Source of the DNA: a bacterium
GTDB lineage: Bacteria > Bacillota > Bacilli > Lactobacillales > Streptococcaceae
Direction: 5' to 3'
Length of the DNA stretch: 64,000 bases
Assembly: GCA_905221435.1 (NCBI GenBank)
Contig: CAJNDD010000007.1
Span: 19,915 to 83,914, forward strand
In this document: positions 1 to 9,404 of the stretch, piece by piece
Numbering within the stretch: position 1 is the first letter of the stretch
Layout: each line of letters starts with the position of its first letter
Translations under genes and position numbers: made by a program
Notes under the pieces: generated by a model
What the model was told of the DNA's origin: nothing
What the model saw: only the letters and a program-made list of their open reading frames with translations
Database searches by the model: none

Positions 1-53
1 GTAGTTCTCTTAAATCCTCAATAATCATTCTTATCTACCTCAAGTTAATAGAA

Positions 54-476
54 TTAAGGCTCCCAAAAGAAGTTCTGTTCTCTGACTAAAACCTTAGAGA
101 CTTGAATTTCTTGGCACACAATCTTAATTAACATACTTGATAAAGTAATTGTAGCTTGTATCATATCATTTTTCTCTTCGATAAGTCTAATGTCATGTAC
201 AGTGTGAGACATGAGATTTTCAAAAGGAATATCTTTCATATTGAAATTTCTTGTACCAGTATCACTTTCCCAACATGTCCAACCAGCATCCGTCTCATAG
301 TCAACCTTAAAACAACGGTAGAAAATTATCTCCCAGCAATACTGATCCGATTTGCCATTTTCAATCTCGATATAGAGTTTACATTCGTCCCCGAAAAATG
401 AAGCTCTAAAGTCTAATGCGTAGGAATCCCAGTACTTCGTACTGTCAATTTGTTCCTGTAGTTTTAAAATATTCAT
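54..476 (-). CDS. hypothetical protein, 140 aa
   Basis: I do not recognise the family. The product is soluble, acidic and rich in aromatic residues (several Trp, Tyr and Phe in the middle third), with no signal peptide or membrane segment. The start is supported by an AAAGGAGAG Shine-Dalgarno just upstream of the ATG at 476. It is followed upstream by two further minus-strand genes of unknown function, so it is part of a small accessory cluster. Its size, acidity and aromatic content would suit an immunity-type protein, but no toxin neighbour is visible inside the window, so this is only a guess. Confidence 0.6.
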   Translation of the reverse strand: MNILKLQEQIDSTKYWDSYALDFRASFFGDECKLYIEIENGKSDQYCWEIIFYRCFKVDYETDAGWTCWESDTGTRNFNMKDIPFENLMSHTVHDIRLIEEKNDMIQATITLSSMLIKIVCQEIQVSKVLVREQNFFWEP

Positions 477-600
477 TCCCGCTCTCCTTTATTTTATGAA
501 AAGGCATAGATTCCAGTAGCGGATTCATTATTTTTGTTTTTCGTCCGATACATTTTTTATTTCATACAACACTACTATATCTATTATCAGTTCAGTTACT

Positions 601-1311
601 CTATTCAGAAAAACTGAGTGGCACAATTTCTACATCCCCAAGATTCTCAACTGAGTAGCGTTGACTACCATTTTTGAACCAGCGTTCTAGAACGACATCA
701 TAGAGCATAAAGTGGGATTTTTCTTTAATCCAAGCTTCATCAATCCCATAAGGCTTTAAATACTCTAGTGCTTCGTTGGGATTAGTTAAGTAAAAATTTG
801 GTTTTTCCACAGTGCCCGCTCTCTTAAAATACGACTCCAAATTTATCTCCCCGCTATCCTTATTTCTTATATTATACCCAGCTAAGTAGTATGCCAGTGA
901 ACTTTTAGAATCCGAAATTTCGATAGTTTGGTTAAGATTTTTATTCTTATAATTGTATCTAATAAATAGATATCTCCCATCAGATAATAGTTGCTGGTAT
1001 TCAATAATAAAAGTTTCTTCAAAACCTACAATCACTTCTAAACTTTCATTTTCAGACAAGCCTGCATCAAGCCCTATGGGAATTATCCAGTCTGGTTCTC
1101 TAAACGACTGACTTCCGTCAACAGCTTTACTAAAATCAGCTAGTCCAGGTAAAACACCACTATTTATCTCTGCATAGTTCATCTCTAGAAAGGCATTACT
1201 TAAAGATTCATACACTCCTTTATAATAATTCTTTTGGTAGACACGATATAGACCAAACAAAGTTAGAAAAACCAATACAGTTATGAATAGGATTTTTAAA
1301 AATTTTTTCAT
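601..1311 (-). CDS. N-terminally anchored hypothetical protein, 236 aa
   Basis: The protein begins with a lysine-start, strongly hydrophobic segment (about residues 5-23) followed by a long polar, presumably extracellular domain. This is the topology of a type II membrane-anchored or secreted protein. There is no lipobox cysteine. A GAGGAG Shine-Dalgarno sits about 11 nt before the ATG at 1311. The family is not recognised. It lies between two other unknown minus-strand genes with gaps of 74 and 124 nt, so co-transcription is possible but not demonstrated. Confidence 0.65.
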   Translation of the reverse strand: MKKFLKILFITVLVFLTLFGLYRVYQKNYYKGVYESLSNAFLEMNYAEINSGVLPGLADFSKAVDGSQSFREPDWIIPIGLDAGLSENESLEVIVGFEETFIIEYQQLLSDGRYLFIRYNYKNKNLNQTIEISDSKSSLAYYLAGYNIRNKDSGEINLESYFKRAGTVEKPNFYLTNPNEALEYLKPYGIDEAWIKEKSHFMLYDVVLERWFKNGSQRYSVENLGDVEIVPLSFSE

Positions 1312-1385
1312 CTACCTTTTTCTCCTCTAAATACTTACATAAAACTTTTCTGCTATATTTGAAATCAAAACAATGATAGACGCCC

Positions 1386-1889
1386 CTACCCCAACTCCTT
1401 AGCTATTCTGCTTTTTTCAAGTTTACCCTTGGTAATTCGTCTCCATAAAACAAGTGGGTTCAAACTATAAGACAGACGTACGAGGAAATAATTAACCCAT
1501 TCGATAAGAGCAAAAAGCTGTATCAATGTGGCTAAGATAGCCACTTGTAAACTCTGTGTATTCCAGACAATAAAAGGAAAGTCTGAAATAAGTAAAACAA
1601 GGTCTAGTATTCTGAAACCACCATATAGTTTGGGGACACTTCCACTTCCGAACTGGGGATTCGACAGTCTTCTAATCAAAATTGCCCAATAGATTGAACC
1701 TTGAAGCAAAATAAATGTCAGTAAAGACAAAGGATAGAGAATGGTGACTAGACTCTTCCAATCACCAAGTCGATTTTGCAAAAGGAAAAAACACAACCAA
1801 AAGGATAGAACGGCTGCAAGCTCTCCCAAACAGAGGGACACCAACTCTTTTCTAACTTTCTCTTTTTGTATGCTCATCATATCACCCAT
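1386..1889 (-). CDS. multi-pass membrane protein of unknown function, 167 aa
   Basis: About four hydrophobic segments are visible (roughly residues 18-38, 47-70, 92-108 and 114-136), ending in a basic cytoplasmic tail. I cannot name a family. Three in-frame ATG codons occur at 1889, 1880 and 1877. A GGGTGA element just upstream suits 1877/1880 better than 1889, so the N-terminus is uncertain by up to four residues. The gene sits directly downstream (in its reading direction) of the phased palindrome array at 1920-2135, which therefore occupies its promoter or leader region. Confidence 0.6.
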   Translation of the reverse strand: MGDMMSIQKEKVRKELVSLCLGELAAVLSFWLCFFLLQNRLGDWKSLVTILYPLSLLTFILLQGSIYWAILIRRLSNPQFGSGSVPKLYGGFRILDLVLLISDFPFIVWNTQSLQVAILATLIQLFALIEWVNYFLVRLSYSLNPLVLWRRITKGKLEKSRIAKELG

Positions 1890-1910
1890 CTATCTATCAT
1901 CCTATATCAG

Positions 1911-2145
1911 AAAAAAGCTATTCGAATTATTTTCTAGTCAACATTTCTCAGAATCAAGGCATTCTAAGCGTCGAACAGTCTAATTACTTTAATATCAAGG
2001 CAATTCTAAGTTTAGAATTGCATTGATATAAATGTTTTAGAGCTATTCTAAGTCTATGACAGCTTTAAATTTTAATTTTAGAAGGATTCTAAAGCTAGAA
2101 TGGCTCAAAAATCACGAGAACTAAGCTATTCGAAGCTTAGAAGAA
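1911..2145. repeat. array of six degenerate palindromic motifs at about 42-bp spacing
   Basis: An 8-bp core ATTC(T/G)AA(G/A/T) begins at 1920, 1961, 2003, 2045, 2086 and 2128, giving spacings of 41, 42, 42, 41 and 42 bp. Most copies are preceded by AGCT or AGGC and followed by a partial reverse complement (for example TTAGAATTGC or CTAGAATGGCT), so each unit is an imperfect inverted repeat of about 20-25 bp separated by AT-rich spacers. The best unit, 1992-2029, has 18-bp arms with one mismatch around a 2-nt centre. The period equals about four turns of B-DNA. No open frame runs through the array, and no similar motif array was noticed elsewhere in the window. Confidence 0.7.
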
Positions 2146-2173
2146 GCTTTTCCAACCTTCATAAACTCTTCAA

Positions 2174-2716
2174 TTAACGTTTCTTACAATTTTTCTGATG
2201 AGCTTTGAGCTTTTTAATAGCCCAATCATAGTGACTGGAAGTGGCACTCACAAAGTAGGAACCTAGACTTGTCCCACCCGTCCACTTATAAACACCTTTG
2301 GTAAAGAGTTGGTCATTGCTGAAGCCTTCCAACAACTCTAAAACCTCTTCATGCGATTGCTCTAGTAGTCTAGTCGCTTCTTCTAAAGACGTTTTCTGGT
2401 GCTTCTTCCAAAATGCGACATTCATTTCCCCATAAGTTTTCCAATTATAAGGCTCAGGGAGAAAAGGTCTCTCATGACCTGTTTGATTAGAATCTACCTA
2501 GGTCAAAAGTAACTGATGCCATTCATAGAGATGGATCAGGACATCCCGTAGATTTTTATCTCTTTTCCAGTGAGCTTCTTTTTTCTTTTGGTCTTTTGAA
2601 AAATCAAATGGAATCATCAACTCTTCCTGACTCAACTGAGAAATGAGGAGATTGAGCTTCTCATAATTTCCCTTAGAGGCTAGCACTAATTCCTCTTTTG
2701 TTTTTGGTCTAGGCAT
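2174..2716 (-). pseudogene. ClbS/DfsB-family (DUF1706) four-helix bundle protein, interrupted by an in-frame stop
   Basis: Reading from the ATG at 2716 gives a typical ClbS/DfsB N-terminus (RPKTKEELVLAS, then LRDVLIHLYEWHQLLL). It ends at a TAG codon at 2500-2498. The same frame continues without any shift through VDSNQTGHERPFLPEPYNW, KTYGEMNVAFW and the family C-terminus (WTGGTSLGSYFVSATSSHY) to a stop at 2174. A Trp (TGG) normally precedes the VDSN-like stretch, so a single G-to-A change is the simplest cause. ClbS-type proteins are small helical DinB-like proteins; ClbS itself protects against colibactin. A terminator lies upstream at 2778-2815. The lesion could also be a sequencing error. 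Confidence 0.75.
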
Positions 2717-2777
2717 AGGAGTTCTCCCTTCATTTTTAAGTAGAATGAGCTATTTTCTTACTTCATTATACCATAAT

Positions 2778-2815
2778 CAAAAAGCAGTTCTTCATTTTAC
2801 GAAAAACTGCTTTTA
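2778..2815 (-). terminator. rho-independent terminator of the BtrH-like gene
   Basis: Arms AAAAGCAGTT (2780-2789) and AACTGCTTTT (2805-2814) pair across a 15-nt loop, followed on the minus strand by a T-rich run. It lies 37 nt downstream of the stop at 2852. Confidence 0.7.
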
Positions 2816-2851
2816 CTTGCCATTTTATAAAAGTTAGGAGCGCCCCTAGAC

Positions 2852-3769
2852 TTACTTATTTACATATAAATCTCTAAAGCGACCATCCACTTCAGCTATC
2901 TGATAGAGCAAGTGGGCTAGTTCTTGATAATCTTCTTTTAAACATGAAAGATGGGCTTGGCCAAATAAAGTAGCTAATTCCTCTTTTAATCTTGCTCCTT
3001 TGGAATTATGATCTTTTAAGAATTTACTGAGATAGAGATTTCGAACAGCAGCAAGTTTAAAGCTGAAATACTGATGCAATTGTTTTTGCTCGACATTTAA
3101 GCCGTTTTCAGCAACTGCTTTTGCATAACATTCCAAAACACCACTTTGACCATTCAGATATCGGTTTTTCATAATCCTTGCTGTTTCCTGATAGATTTCA
3201 GTCTGACTAGGACTCTTGACCTTCTTAAAATTTCCCCACATGGAATAAGCTCCACGCTTATAGTCAATAGCCTCCGCCTTCCAAGCTTCTAAAATGTCAT
3301 TAAAAGCAACCTTCATACAGGCAAAACCAGCTGGATCATGTAAATAGAGATACTGACCATCAATGTCATACACGGTTACGAAGTGATCCACACCATAAAG
3401 GATTGTGTGGTTGGGATTGTAGGACAGATGGCCCATATCAAGAGGTCCCAGTACAACAGGACCATTGGACAGAAAGGTTTCTAACTTTCCTTTAACCTCT
3501 TCCAAATCTACTTCCGATCCATCTTTTAGATAGAAGTCTTCATGGTCAAATCCAAGTATTTTTAAGGAATGAGAGATGGAAAGATCTGGCATTCCATTAT
3601 CAAAGAATACTAGAGGGTGTCGTTCATCTTCCTTTACGATACTAGCGCCATTGCCCATCACCATAATTGCCTCTAAAAACTCTGCTTTAAAATCATAACC
3701 ATAGCTATCCAGAGCCATTGCCAATGAATAGCTATAGCAAAGCGACACATCTCCAAAATACATCTGCAT
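2852..3769 (-). CDS. BtrH-N/C39-like papain-fold protein, 305 aa
   Basis: The N-terminal half resembles butirosin-biosynthesis BtrH N-terminal / C39-like cysteine folds. A conserved Cys lies near residue 11 (SLCYSYSLAMAL), a His in GVDHFVTVYDIDG and an Asp in YLHDPAG, forming a plausible Cys-His-Asp set. The C-terminal half is helical without recognisable motifs. There is no signal peptide, so it is probably cytoplasmic. An AAGGAGG Shine-Dalgarno is 7 nt from the ATG at 3769 but only 1 nt from the ATG at 3775, so 3769 is preferred. A TATAAT -10 box lies at 3799-3804 on the minus strand and a hairpin terminator follows, so it is probably monocistronic. The substrate is unknown. Confidence 0.65.
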   Translation of the reverse strand: MQMYFGDVSLCYSYSLAMALDSYGYDFKAEFLEAIMVMGNGASIVKEDERHPLVFFDNGMPDLSISHSLKILGFDHEDFYLKDGSEVDLEEVKGKLETFLSNGPVVLGPLDMGHLSYNPNHTILYGVDHFVTVYDIDGQYLYLHDPAGFACMKVAFNDILEAWKAEAIDYKRGAYSMWGNFKKVKSPSQTEIYQETARIMKNRYLNGQSGVLECYAKAVAENGLNVEQKQLHQYFSFKLAAVRNLYLSKFLKDHNSKGARLKEELATLFGQAHLSCLKEDYQELAHLLYQIAEVDGRFRDLYVNK

Positions 3770-3883
3770 ATTCATGCCTCCTTATCTTCTATGGGACTAT
3801 TATACCGAGATAACTTTACTCATACCCCATAAATTCCAAACAAAAAATAGGGTATGTTTGATTTATAGACATGAATTTCCACA

Positions 3884-3919
3884 ATAAAAAAACTCTGTAG
3901 AGGTTCTTTCTACAGAGTT
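3884..3919 (-). terminator. rho-independent terminator of the AraC/GyrI regulator gene
   Basis: An 11-bp perfect stem (AACTCTGTAGA at 3891-3901, TCTACAGAGTT at 3909-3919) with a 7-nt loop is followed on the minus strand by seven T residues. Confidence 0.85.
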
Positions 3920-3953
3920 GGGTTTGCATCTTTATAAAAAATCAGAAATTGAT

Positions 3954-4790
3954 CTAGTCCTTGGTCACTGGTATCCAGAGTTCCATTTGATAGTCTGGCG
4001 AGGACATGTCTCCCTCGGTGTAAACTTCAAAGTCTGGTGCTCCTGAGTGGCGATAACCTGTTTCTGGGAAAAAGACCTCCAAGACATATTTCCAAGCATG
4101 GTGGATGCTTGCTGGTATAGGGCCTTTGACTGGGACGATAGCATATTCAGCAGCTGGGACATCTTTGATGGACAGACCTAGTTCTTCTGCTTTAGTTTTA
4201 TCCGTCACATCATAAGCTGCCATGTAGTTGATGATTTCACCTTCTTTGACTTCCGAGCAGACGCCAAAGGATTGGCCACTGCCTAGACTTTCTAGGCTTT
4301 CAAAGCCGTGAGTTGCATAGAGCTGCTCCCAAGCAGACGGGCACTGGCTATTGTCAATAGCTTCCAATAGGACACCTGCCACGGTAAAAGCAGGTTTCTT
4401 TTGAATCTTGATATCCATGTTCTTTCCTCCTGTAATCTTTAAGGATAATTGAAGTCTAGGAAAGACCCGATAAGGTTTTCCATTTCGAACTTCTGAGGGA
4501 GTTGCCCCATGGAATTTCTTGAAGGCTGCGCTGAAAGCATCCGCAGAATCATAACCGTATTTCATGGCTATGTCAATGATTTTGTCAGAGCTTTCTCGCA
4601 AGTCTGTCACTGCTTCTGACAGCCGGCGATTGCGTAAGTATTCTGCTAAGGTCATATCTGCTAGGATGGAAAAGAGTCTGCTAAAGAGAGGATAAGAATA
4701 GCCTGATAGCTGCTGAAATCTTTTCATATCCACTTCTCCAGTCAGTTGCTGCTCCAAATAATCCATGGTTTGGTTGAATTGATGCATCAT
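3954..4790 (-). CDS. AraC-family transcriptional regulator with GyrI-like effector-binding domain, 278 aa
   Basis: The N-terminal ~110 residues form an AraC/XylS double helix-turn-helix (second motif around IIDIAMKYGYDSADAFSAAF, then HGATPSEVR). The C-terminal ~155 residues form a GyrI-like/SOUL-type small-molecule-binding domain (from MDIKIQKKPAFTVAGV to YQMELWIPV). This is the layout of Rob/BmrR-like regulators that sense hydrophobic or cationic compounds. The frame extends upstream to 4895, but that extension is low-complexity. The ATG at 4790 is preceded by GGAGG (13-nt spacing) and begins the AraC domain (MMHQFNQTMDYL). A strong terminator follows the gene. The target genes and the ligand are unknown. 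Confidence 0.8.
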   Translation of the reverse strand: MMHQFNQTMDYLEQQLTGEVDMKRFQQLSGYSYPLFSRLFSILADMTLAEYLRNRRLSEAVTDLRESSDKIIDIAMKYGYDSADAFSAAFKKFHGATPSEVRNGKPYRVFPRLQLSLKITGGKNMDIKIQKKPAFTVAGVLLEAIDNSQCPSAWEQLYATHGFESLESLGSGQSFGVCSEVKEGEIINYMAAYDVTDKTKAEELGLSIKDVPAAEYAIVPVKGPIPASIHHAWKYVLEVFFPETGYRHSGAPDFEVYTEGDMSSPDYQMELWIPVTKD

Positions 4791-4994
4791 CTTTTTCTTC
4801 TTACCTCCATGAAATACAAAGGTCGTTAAAAGCAAAGTGAAAATAGGAAAATTAACGTTAGTTCTTCTTATTCTAGGTAATTTTTTCTTTTTCACATAAT
4901 AGCTTTTAGGCCATGTTCAATTCTATCTATATTCTAGCAAGTACAAGATACTTCCGCCCTAGAATATTTGTACAAGATCTAAAGGTGTAAATTT

Positions 4995-5489
4995 CTATAA
5001 CTTATCCTTTAGTTTCTCAACAAAGAGATAAGCTGCAGGGCAGGTCAAGGTGTTCTTAATCGTCAAATGGTTGATTTGATGAATCTTCTTACGATCTGTA
5101 TGGGGAAATTCTCGGCAGGCCTTGGGACGAACATCATAGATGGAGCAGAGATTATCCCCTCCTAGAAAGGGGCAAGGCATGGATTTGAAAACCTTATCTC
5201 CATCTTCATCAACTTGTAAAAACTCTGCTTCAAAGGCTGGTAATTTCATCTTAAAATATTTGGCAATACGGGTAATATCAGTTTCTTTAAAGTCGGGTCC
5301 CAATGTCTTGCAACAGTTAGCACAGGCAGTACAATCAATCTCAGCAAAAACTTCTTCGTGAATCTGCTGAGCTATCTTATCTAGATTTTTTGGTGGCTTT
5401 TTCTTTAGATTAGCTAATACTTTGCGATGCTCTTTTTGCTTTTGCAAGGCTAACTGGTGGTAATACTCAATATCAATTTCTTTAGACAT
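4995..5489 (-). CDS. YkgJ-family cysteine-cluster protein, 164 aa
   Basis: It has the YkgJ-type (CxxCxxCC, zinc or iron-chelating) pattern: CTACANCCK in the middle, then CPFLGGDNLCSIYDVRP and CREFPHTD, with a final Cys in LTCPAAY. The N-terminus is a charged helix. Proteins of this family bind metal through the cluster; the cellular role is not established. It lies downstream of eno, separated by the eno terminator, and reads in the same direction, so it probably has its own promoter in the 5490-5560 gap. Confidence 0.8.
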   Translation of the reverse strand: MSKEIDIEYYHQLALQKQKEHRKVLANLKKKPPKNLDKIAQQIHEEVFAEIDCTACANCCKTLGPDFKETDITRIAKYFKMKLPAFEAEFLQVDEDGDKVFKSMPCPFLGGDNLCSIYDVRPKACREFPHTDRKKIHQINHLTIKNTLTCPAAYLFVEKLKDKL

Positions 5490-5560
5490 AAATGCTTTCT
5501 AATACAAGTGTTTTTGTCTATTATATCATAAACAAGTCCTCTTTTTTGCCCCCTGAACAG

Positions 5561-5594
5561 AAAAAAAGCCCTTCGGATAAAATCCGAGGGGCTT
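5561..5594 (-). terminator. rho-independent terminator after eno
   Basis: A 13-bp stem (AAGCCCTTCGGAT / ATCCGAGGGGCTT, with one G-T pair) and a 3-nt loop is followed on the minus strand by seven T residues. A second AT-rich palindrome (5645-5667) overlaps the eno stop codon, so the 3' end carries two hairpins about 50 nt apart. Confidence 0.88.
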
Positions 5595-5665
5595 GAAACG
5601 TTGTTAAATCAACGGCCGAACTGTTGAATTTCAAGGTTCGGGATAAAATAGTTCACTGAACTATT

Positions 5666-6973
<1,308 letters not shown>

Positions 6974-7007
6974 TTACTCTCCTTTGAGTTAAATTTTTTA
7001 CACCTCT

Positions 7008-7036
7008 ATGATACCTTAAAAATAAGCGTTTTTCAA
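7008..7036 (-). promoter_or_regulatory. sigma-A promoter of eno
   Basis: On the minus strand TTGAAA (7031-7036) and TATCAT (7008-7013) are separated by exactly 17 bp, about 37 nt upstream of the eno ATG. A 12/14 cre-like sequence (7079-7092, AGTAATCGCTTTCT) lies further upstream and could serve CcpA; that part is weak. Confidence 0.7.
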
Positions 7037-7132
7037 GAAAAAACGTTATCTTTGTGCAAATTTTCCTTAACTTTATAAAGTAATCGCTTTCTTTTGTCTG
7101 TTTTCTTGCGATTTTTGTGATATACTGTTTTT

Positions 7133-7579
7133 ATGACAGATTTATCAAAACAACTACTAGAAAAAGCTCATGGTGGCCCGAAATTAAACCCTGACGAACA
7201 ACGCCGCTATCTCGGGACTTTCGAGGAAAGAGTTCTTGGCTACGCGGATATCAGTACTGCCAATAGTTCTGAATTAGAACATGGATTTTTCTCTATTTTA
7301 GAGGGTTTTCAAGAAAAGGTAGAGGCACTTTTTGTGAAGATCTCTCCAAATATCGAGTTTGACAAACAGGTCTTTTACTTAAAACAAGCAAAGGAAAGCA
7401 ACTGCCAGGCGACTATTGTTTCAGACGATCATATAACCTCTCCTTTTGGTCTAGTTATTCACACGAATGAACCTGTTCAAGTGGACGAGAAGGACCTTAG
7501 ACTTGCTTTCTCAGACCTCTGGGAAGAGAAAAAGGCAGAGGCTCCTAAAAAATCCATCTGGAAAAAATGGTTCGGCTAA
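7133..7579 (+). CDS. DUF1694 (YueI-like) protein, 148 aa
   Basis: The protein matches the YueI/DUF1694 family in length and pattern: N-terminal [36 protein letters not shown], and a C-terminal basic WKKWFG tail. Function is unknown; it is a small cytoplasmic protein of Bacilli. A TATACT -10 box (7121-7126) with TTGCGA upstream ends only 6 nt before the ATG, and there is no Shine-Dalgarno, so the mRNA may be leaderless. It is divergent from eno and convergent with the glycerate kinase remnant; the two stop codons overlap. Confidence 0.8.
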   Translation: MTDLSKQLLEKAHGGPKLNPDEQRRYLGTFEERVLGYADISTANSSELEHGFFSILEGFQEKVEALFVKISPNIEFDKQVFYLKQAKESNCQATIVSDDHITSPFGLVIHTNEPVQVDEKDLRLAFSDLWEEKKAEAPKKSIWKKWFG

Positions 7580-8689
7580 TCTTTCCTCAACTTTAATAAC
7601 CGACCAATATTGGCTGCTGTGTGCTCTAAATAGAGGCTTGCTTTTTTCAGACTATCTTCTAAAGGTTCACTTTTCTCTAAAATGGAAAAAGCAGCTTGTA
7701 TATTTTCGAATGGTAGGGGAGGCAAATCGTCGGCAAGACTACCACAAATAGCGATAACAGGAACTCCGTTAGGGGTTCTTTTTGCTACACCGATAGGAGC
7801 TTTTCCAGCAAAGCTTTGACTGTCCAGTCTGCCTTCTCCAACGATAACCAAGTCAGCATCTGCAACTTTCTTGTCAAAGTCTATCAAATCTAAACAGGTG
7901 TCAACCCCAGATACGATATCAGCCTGAACAAAGGCACAGAGACCCGCAGCAATCCCGCCTCCTGCTCCTGCTCCTTTAAGAGATAGGATTGAAGGCGAGA
8001 ATTTTTCATAGAACCGCTGTATAGCCAGATCTACTGTTTCAAACAAAGCAGGGTCCAAGCCCTTTTGTTTTCCAAATGTATAGGTTGCCCCTCGATGACC
8101 ACATAAAGGGCTCTCAACATCTGCTAAAATGCGAATCCGGACCTTCAGGAATCCTATATAGCTCATCTTTAGAAACTGACTCAAACTCAAACAAAGTCTG
8201 ACCGCAAGCCGGCAATTCTTTCCCTTTCTTATCATAAAACTGATACCCCAAACCAGCAGCTATACCTATTCCGCCATCATTAGTAGCCGTACCGCCAACG
8301 CCGATATAGATTTCTTTAATCCCTTGGTCAATGAGGTTGCGAATCAGCTCCCCAATACCGCGAGTTTGGAGGTTGAGGGAATTTCGTTTCTCATGAGGAA
8401 TCTTCCCTAATCCAACCAAGTCAGCAACTTCAAAGAGCACTGTTTGATCTTTCTGAAAGTAGCGCATTGCTTCATTTAGGCCAAAAGGTCCCGTCACCTC
8501 TTGCCATTTTTCTTCGAGGTCAAGAGAATGTCGAATGGCATCTACAGTTCCTTCGCCACCATCACCAACTGGGCATAGCAGACATTCTACATCTGCAAGC
8601 GATTGTTGGAAACCTCTTTTTATAGCTTGGGCAACCTGTTCTGCAACCAAACTTTCTTTAAAAGAATCGGGTGCAATTACAATTTTCAT
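7576..8689 (-). pseudogene. glxK: glycerate kinase, frameshifted
   Basis: Glycerate kinase phosphorylates D-glycerate with ATP. The first part (8689 to about 8145) has the family start [14 protein letters not shown], the [10 protein letters not shown] motif and [19 protein letters not shown]. It then runs into a stop at about 8114. The second part resumes in another frame at [15 protein letters not shown] and carries [15 protein letters not shown] and [12 protein letters not shown] through to the normal C-terminus at 7576. The break is near 8141-8147, within IPEG/VRIR, and fits a 2-nt deletion (or 1-nt insertion). The two pieces together cover the whole family length of about 370 aa. The ATG at 8689 lies 9 nt after the serB stop, so the two genes form an operon. 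Confidence 0.85.
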
Positions 8690-8698
8690 AGTTCCCTC

Positions 8699-9343
8699 TC
8701 ATTCTAAGAAATCAATCAAAGGTAGAACTTCCAAAAAATCCCTCGTATCTACATGACAAGCTATCTCTGCTTTTACGACCTCCTTGGCACAAAAGGCTAT
8801 ACCGTGACCTGCTGACTTTAACATCAAGAGGTCATTGGCACCATCACCGATGGCAAACGTTCTTTCTTTGGGAAGTTTCAGTTCTTTTCTCCATTTCTCA
8901 AGAGTAGCTTGTTTTACTTGACCTGTCACAATTTCACCTACTAGTCGACCTATTAAAAAACCGTCTTTGACTTCCAACTGGTTGGCAGAGAAATAGGAGA
9001 TACCAAGGGATTTTGCTAATCTCTCAACTATTGGTGTAAATCCACCAGACACTAGACCGACTAGAATACCATTCTTTTGAAGTATGGAGATAAATTCTTG
9101 AGCATTTTGGGAAAGATGAATGGATTTGAAGACAGTATCAAAGACCGAAATCGGAAGACCTTTTAACAAAGCCACTCTCGATCGTAAACTCCTTTCAAAG
9201 TTCAGTTCACCTAGCATTGCCTGTCTTGTAATCTGCGAAATTTCGGCTTCGCAACCTGCTTCTTTTCCTAAAAGATCAATCACTTCTTCTGCTATCAGGG
9301 TGCCATCAACATCCATGACACAGAGGCCTTTTACTTGCGTCAT
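8699..9343 (-). CDS. serB: phosphoserine phosphatase SerB, 214 aa
   Basis: HAD-superfamily hydrolase of the SerB type, last step of L-serine synthesis. It has the DVDGTL nucleophile motif at residues 11-16, the SGG motif (LVSGGFTPIVERLA, about residue 95) and the GDGANDLLM motif (about residue 166). Length is typical. GAGGAG lies 5 nt before the ATG at 9343; a GTG codon one position earlier is possible but less well placed. Glycerate kinase follows after 9 nt. The gene lies after the glgA terminator, so it is transcribed separately from the glycogen operon. Confidence 0.9.
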   Translation of the reverse strand: MTQVKGLCVMDVDGTLIAEEVIDLLGKEAGCEAEISQITRQAMLGELNFERSLRSRVALLKGLPISVFDTVFKSIHLSQNAQEFISILQKNGILVGLVSGGFTPIVERLAKSLGISYFSANQLEVKDGFLIGRLVGEIVTGQVKQATLEKWRKELKLPKERTFAIGDGANDLLMLKSAGHGIAFCAKEVVKAEIACHVDTRDFLEVLPLIDFLE

Positions 9344-9370
9344 CACTTCTCCTCTTTTCTAAACAGCCCA

Positions 9371-9399
9371 AAAATCGTATGAAAGAATCATACGATTTT
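9371..9399 (-). terminator. rho-independent terminator of the glgBCDA operon
   Basis: Perfect 11-bp arms AAAATCGTATG / CATACGATTTT with a 7-nt loop lie 6 nt downstream of the glgA stop, with a T run on the minus strand. Confidence 0.85.
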
Positions 9400-9404
9400 A
9401 TCTA

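Noticed and set aside
2031-2052. GTTTTAGAGCTATTC resembles the start of type II-A CRISPR repeats / tracrRNA anti-repeat
   Set aside because: The match covers only about 13 bases, there are no equal-length repeats with unique spacers, no cas genes are nearby, and the sequence is one unit of the phased ATTCTAAG array.
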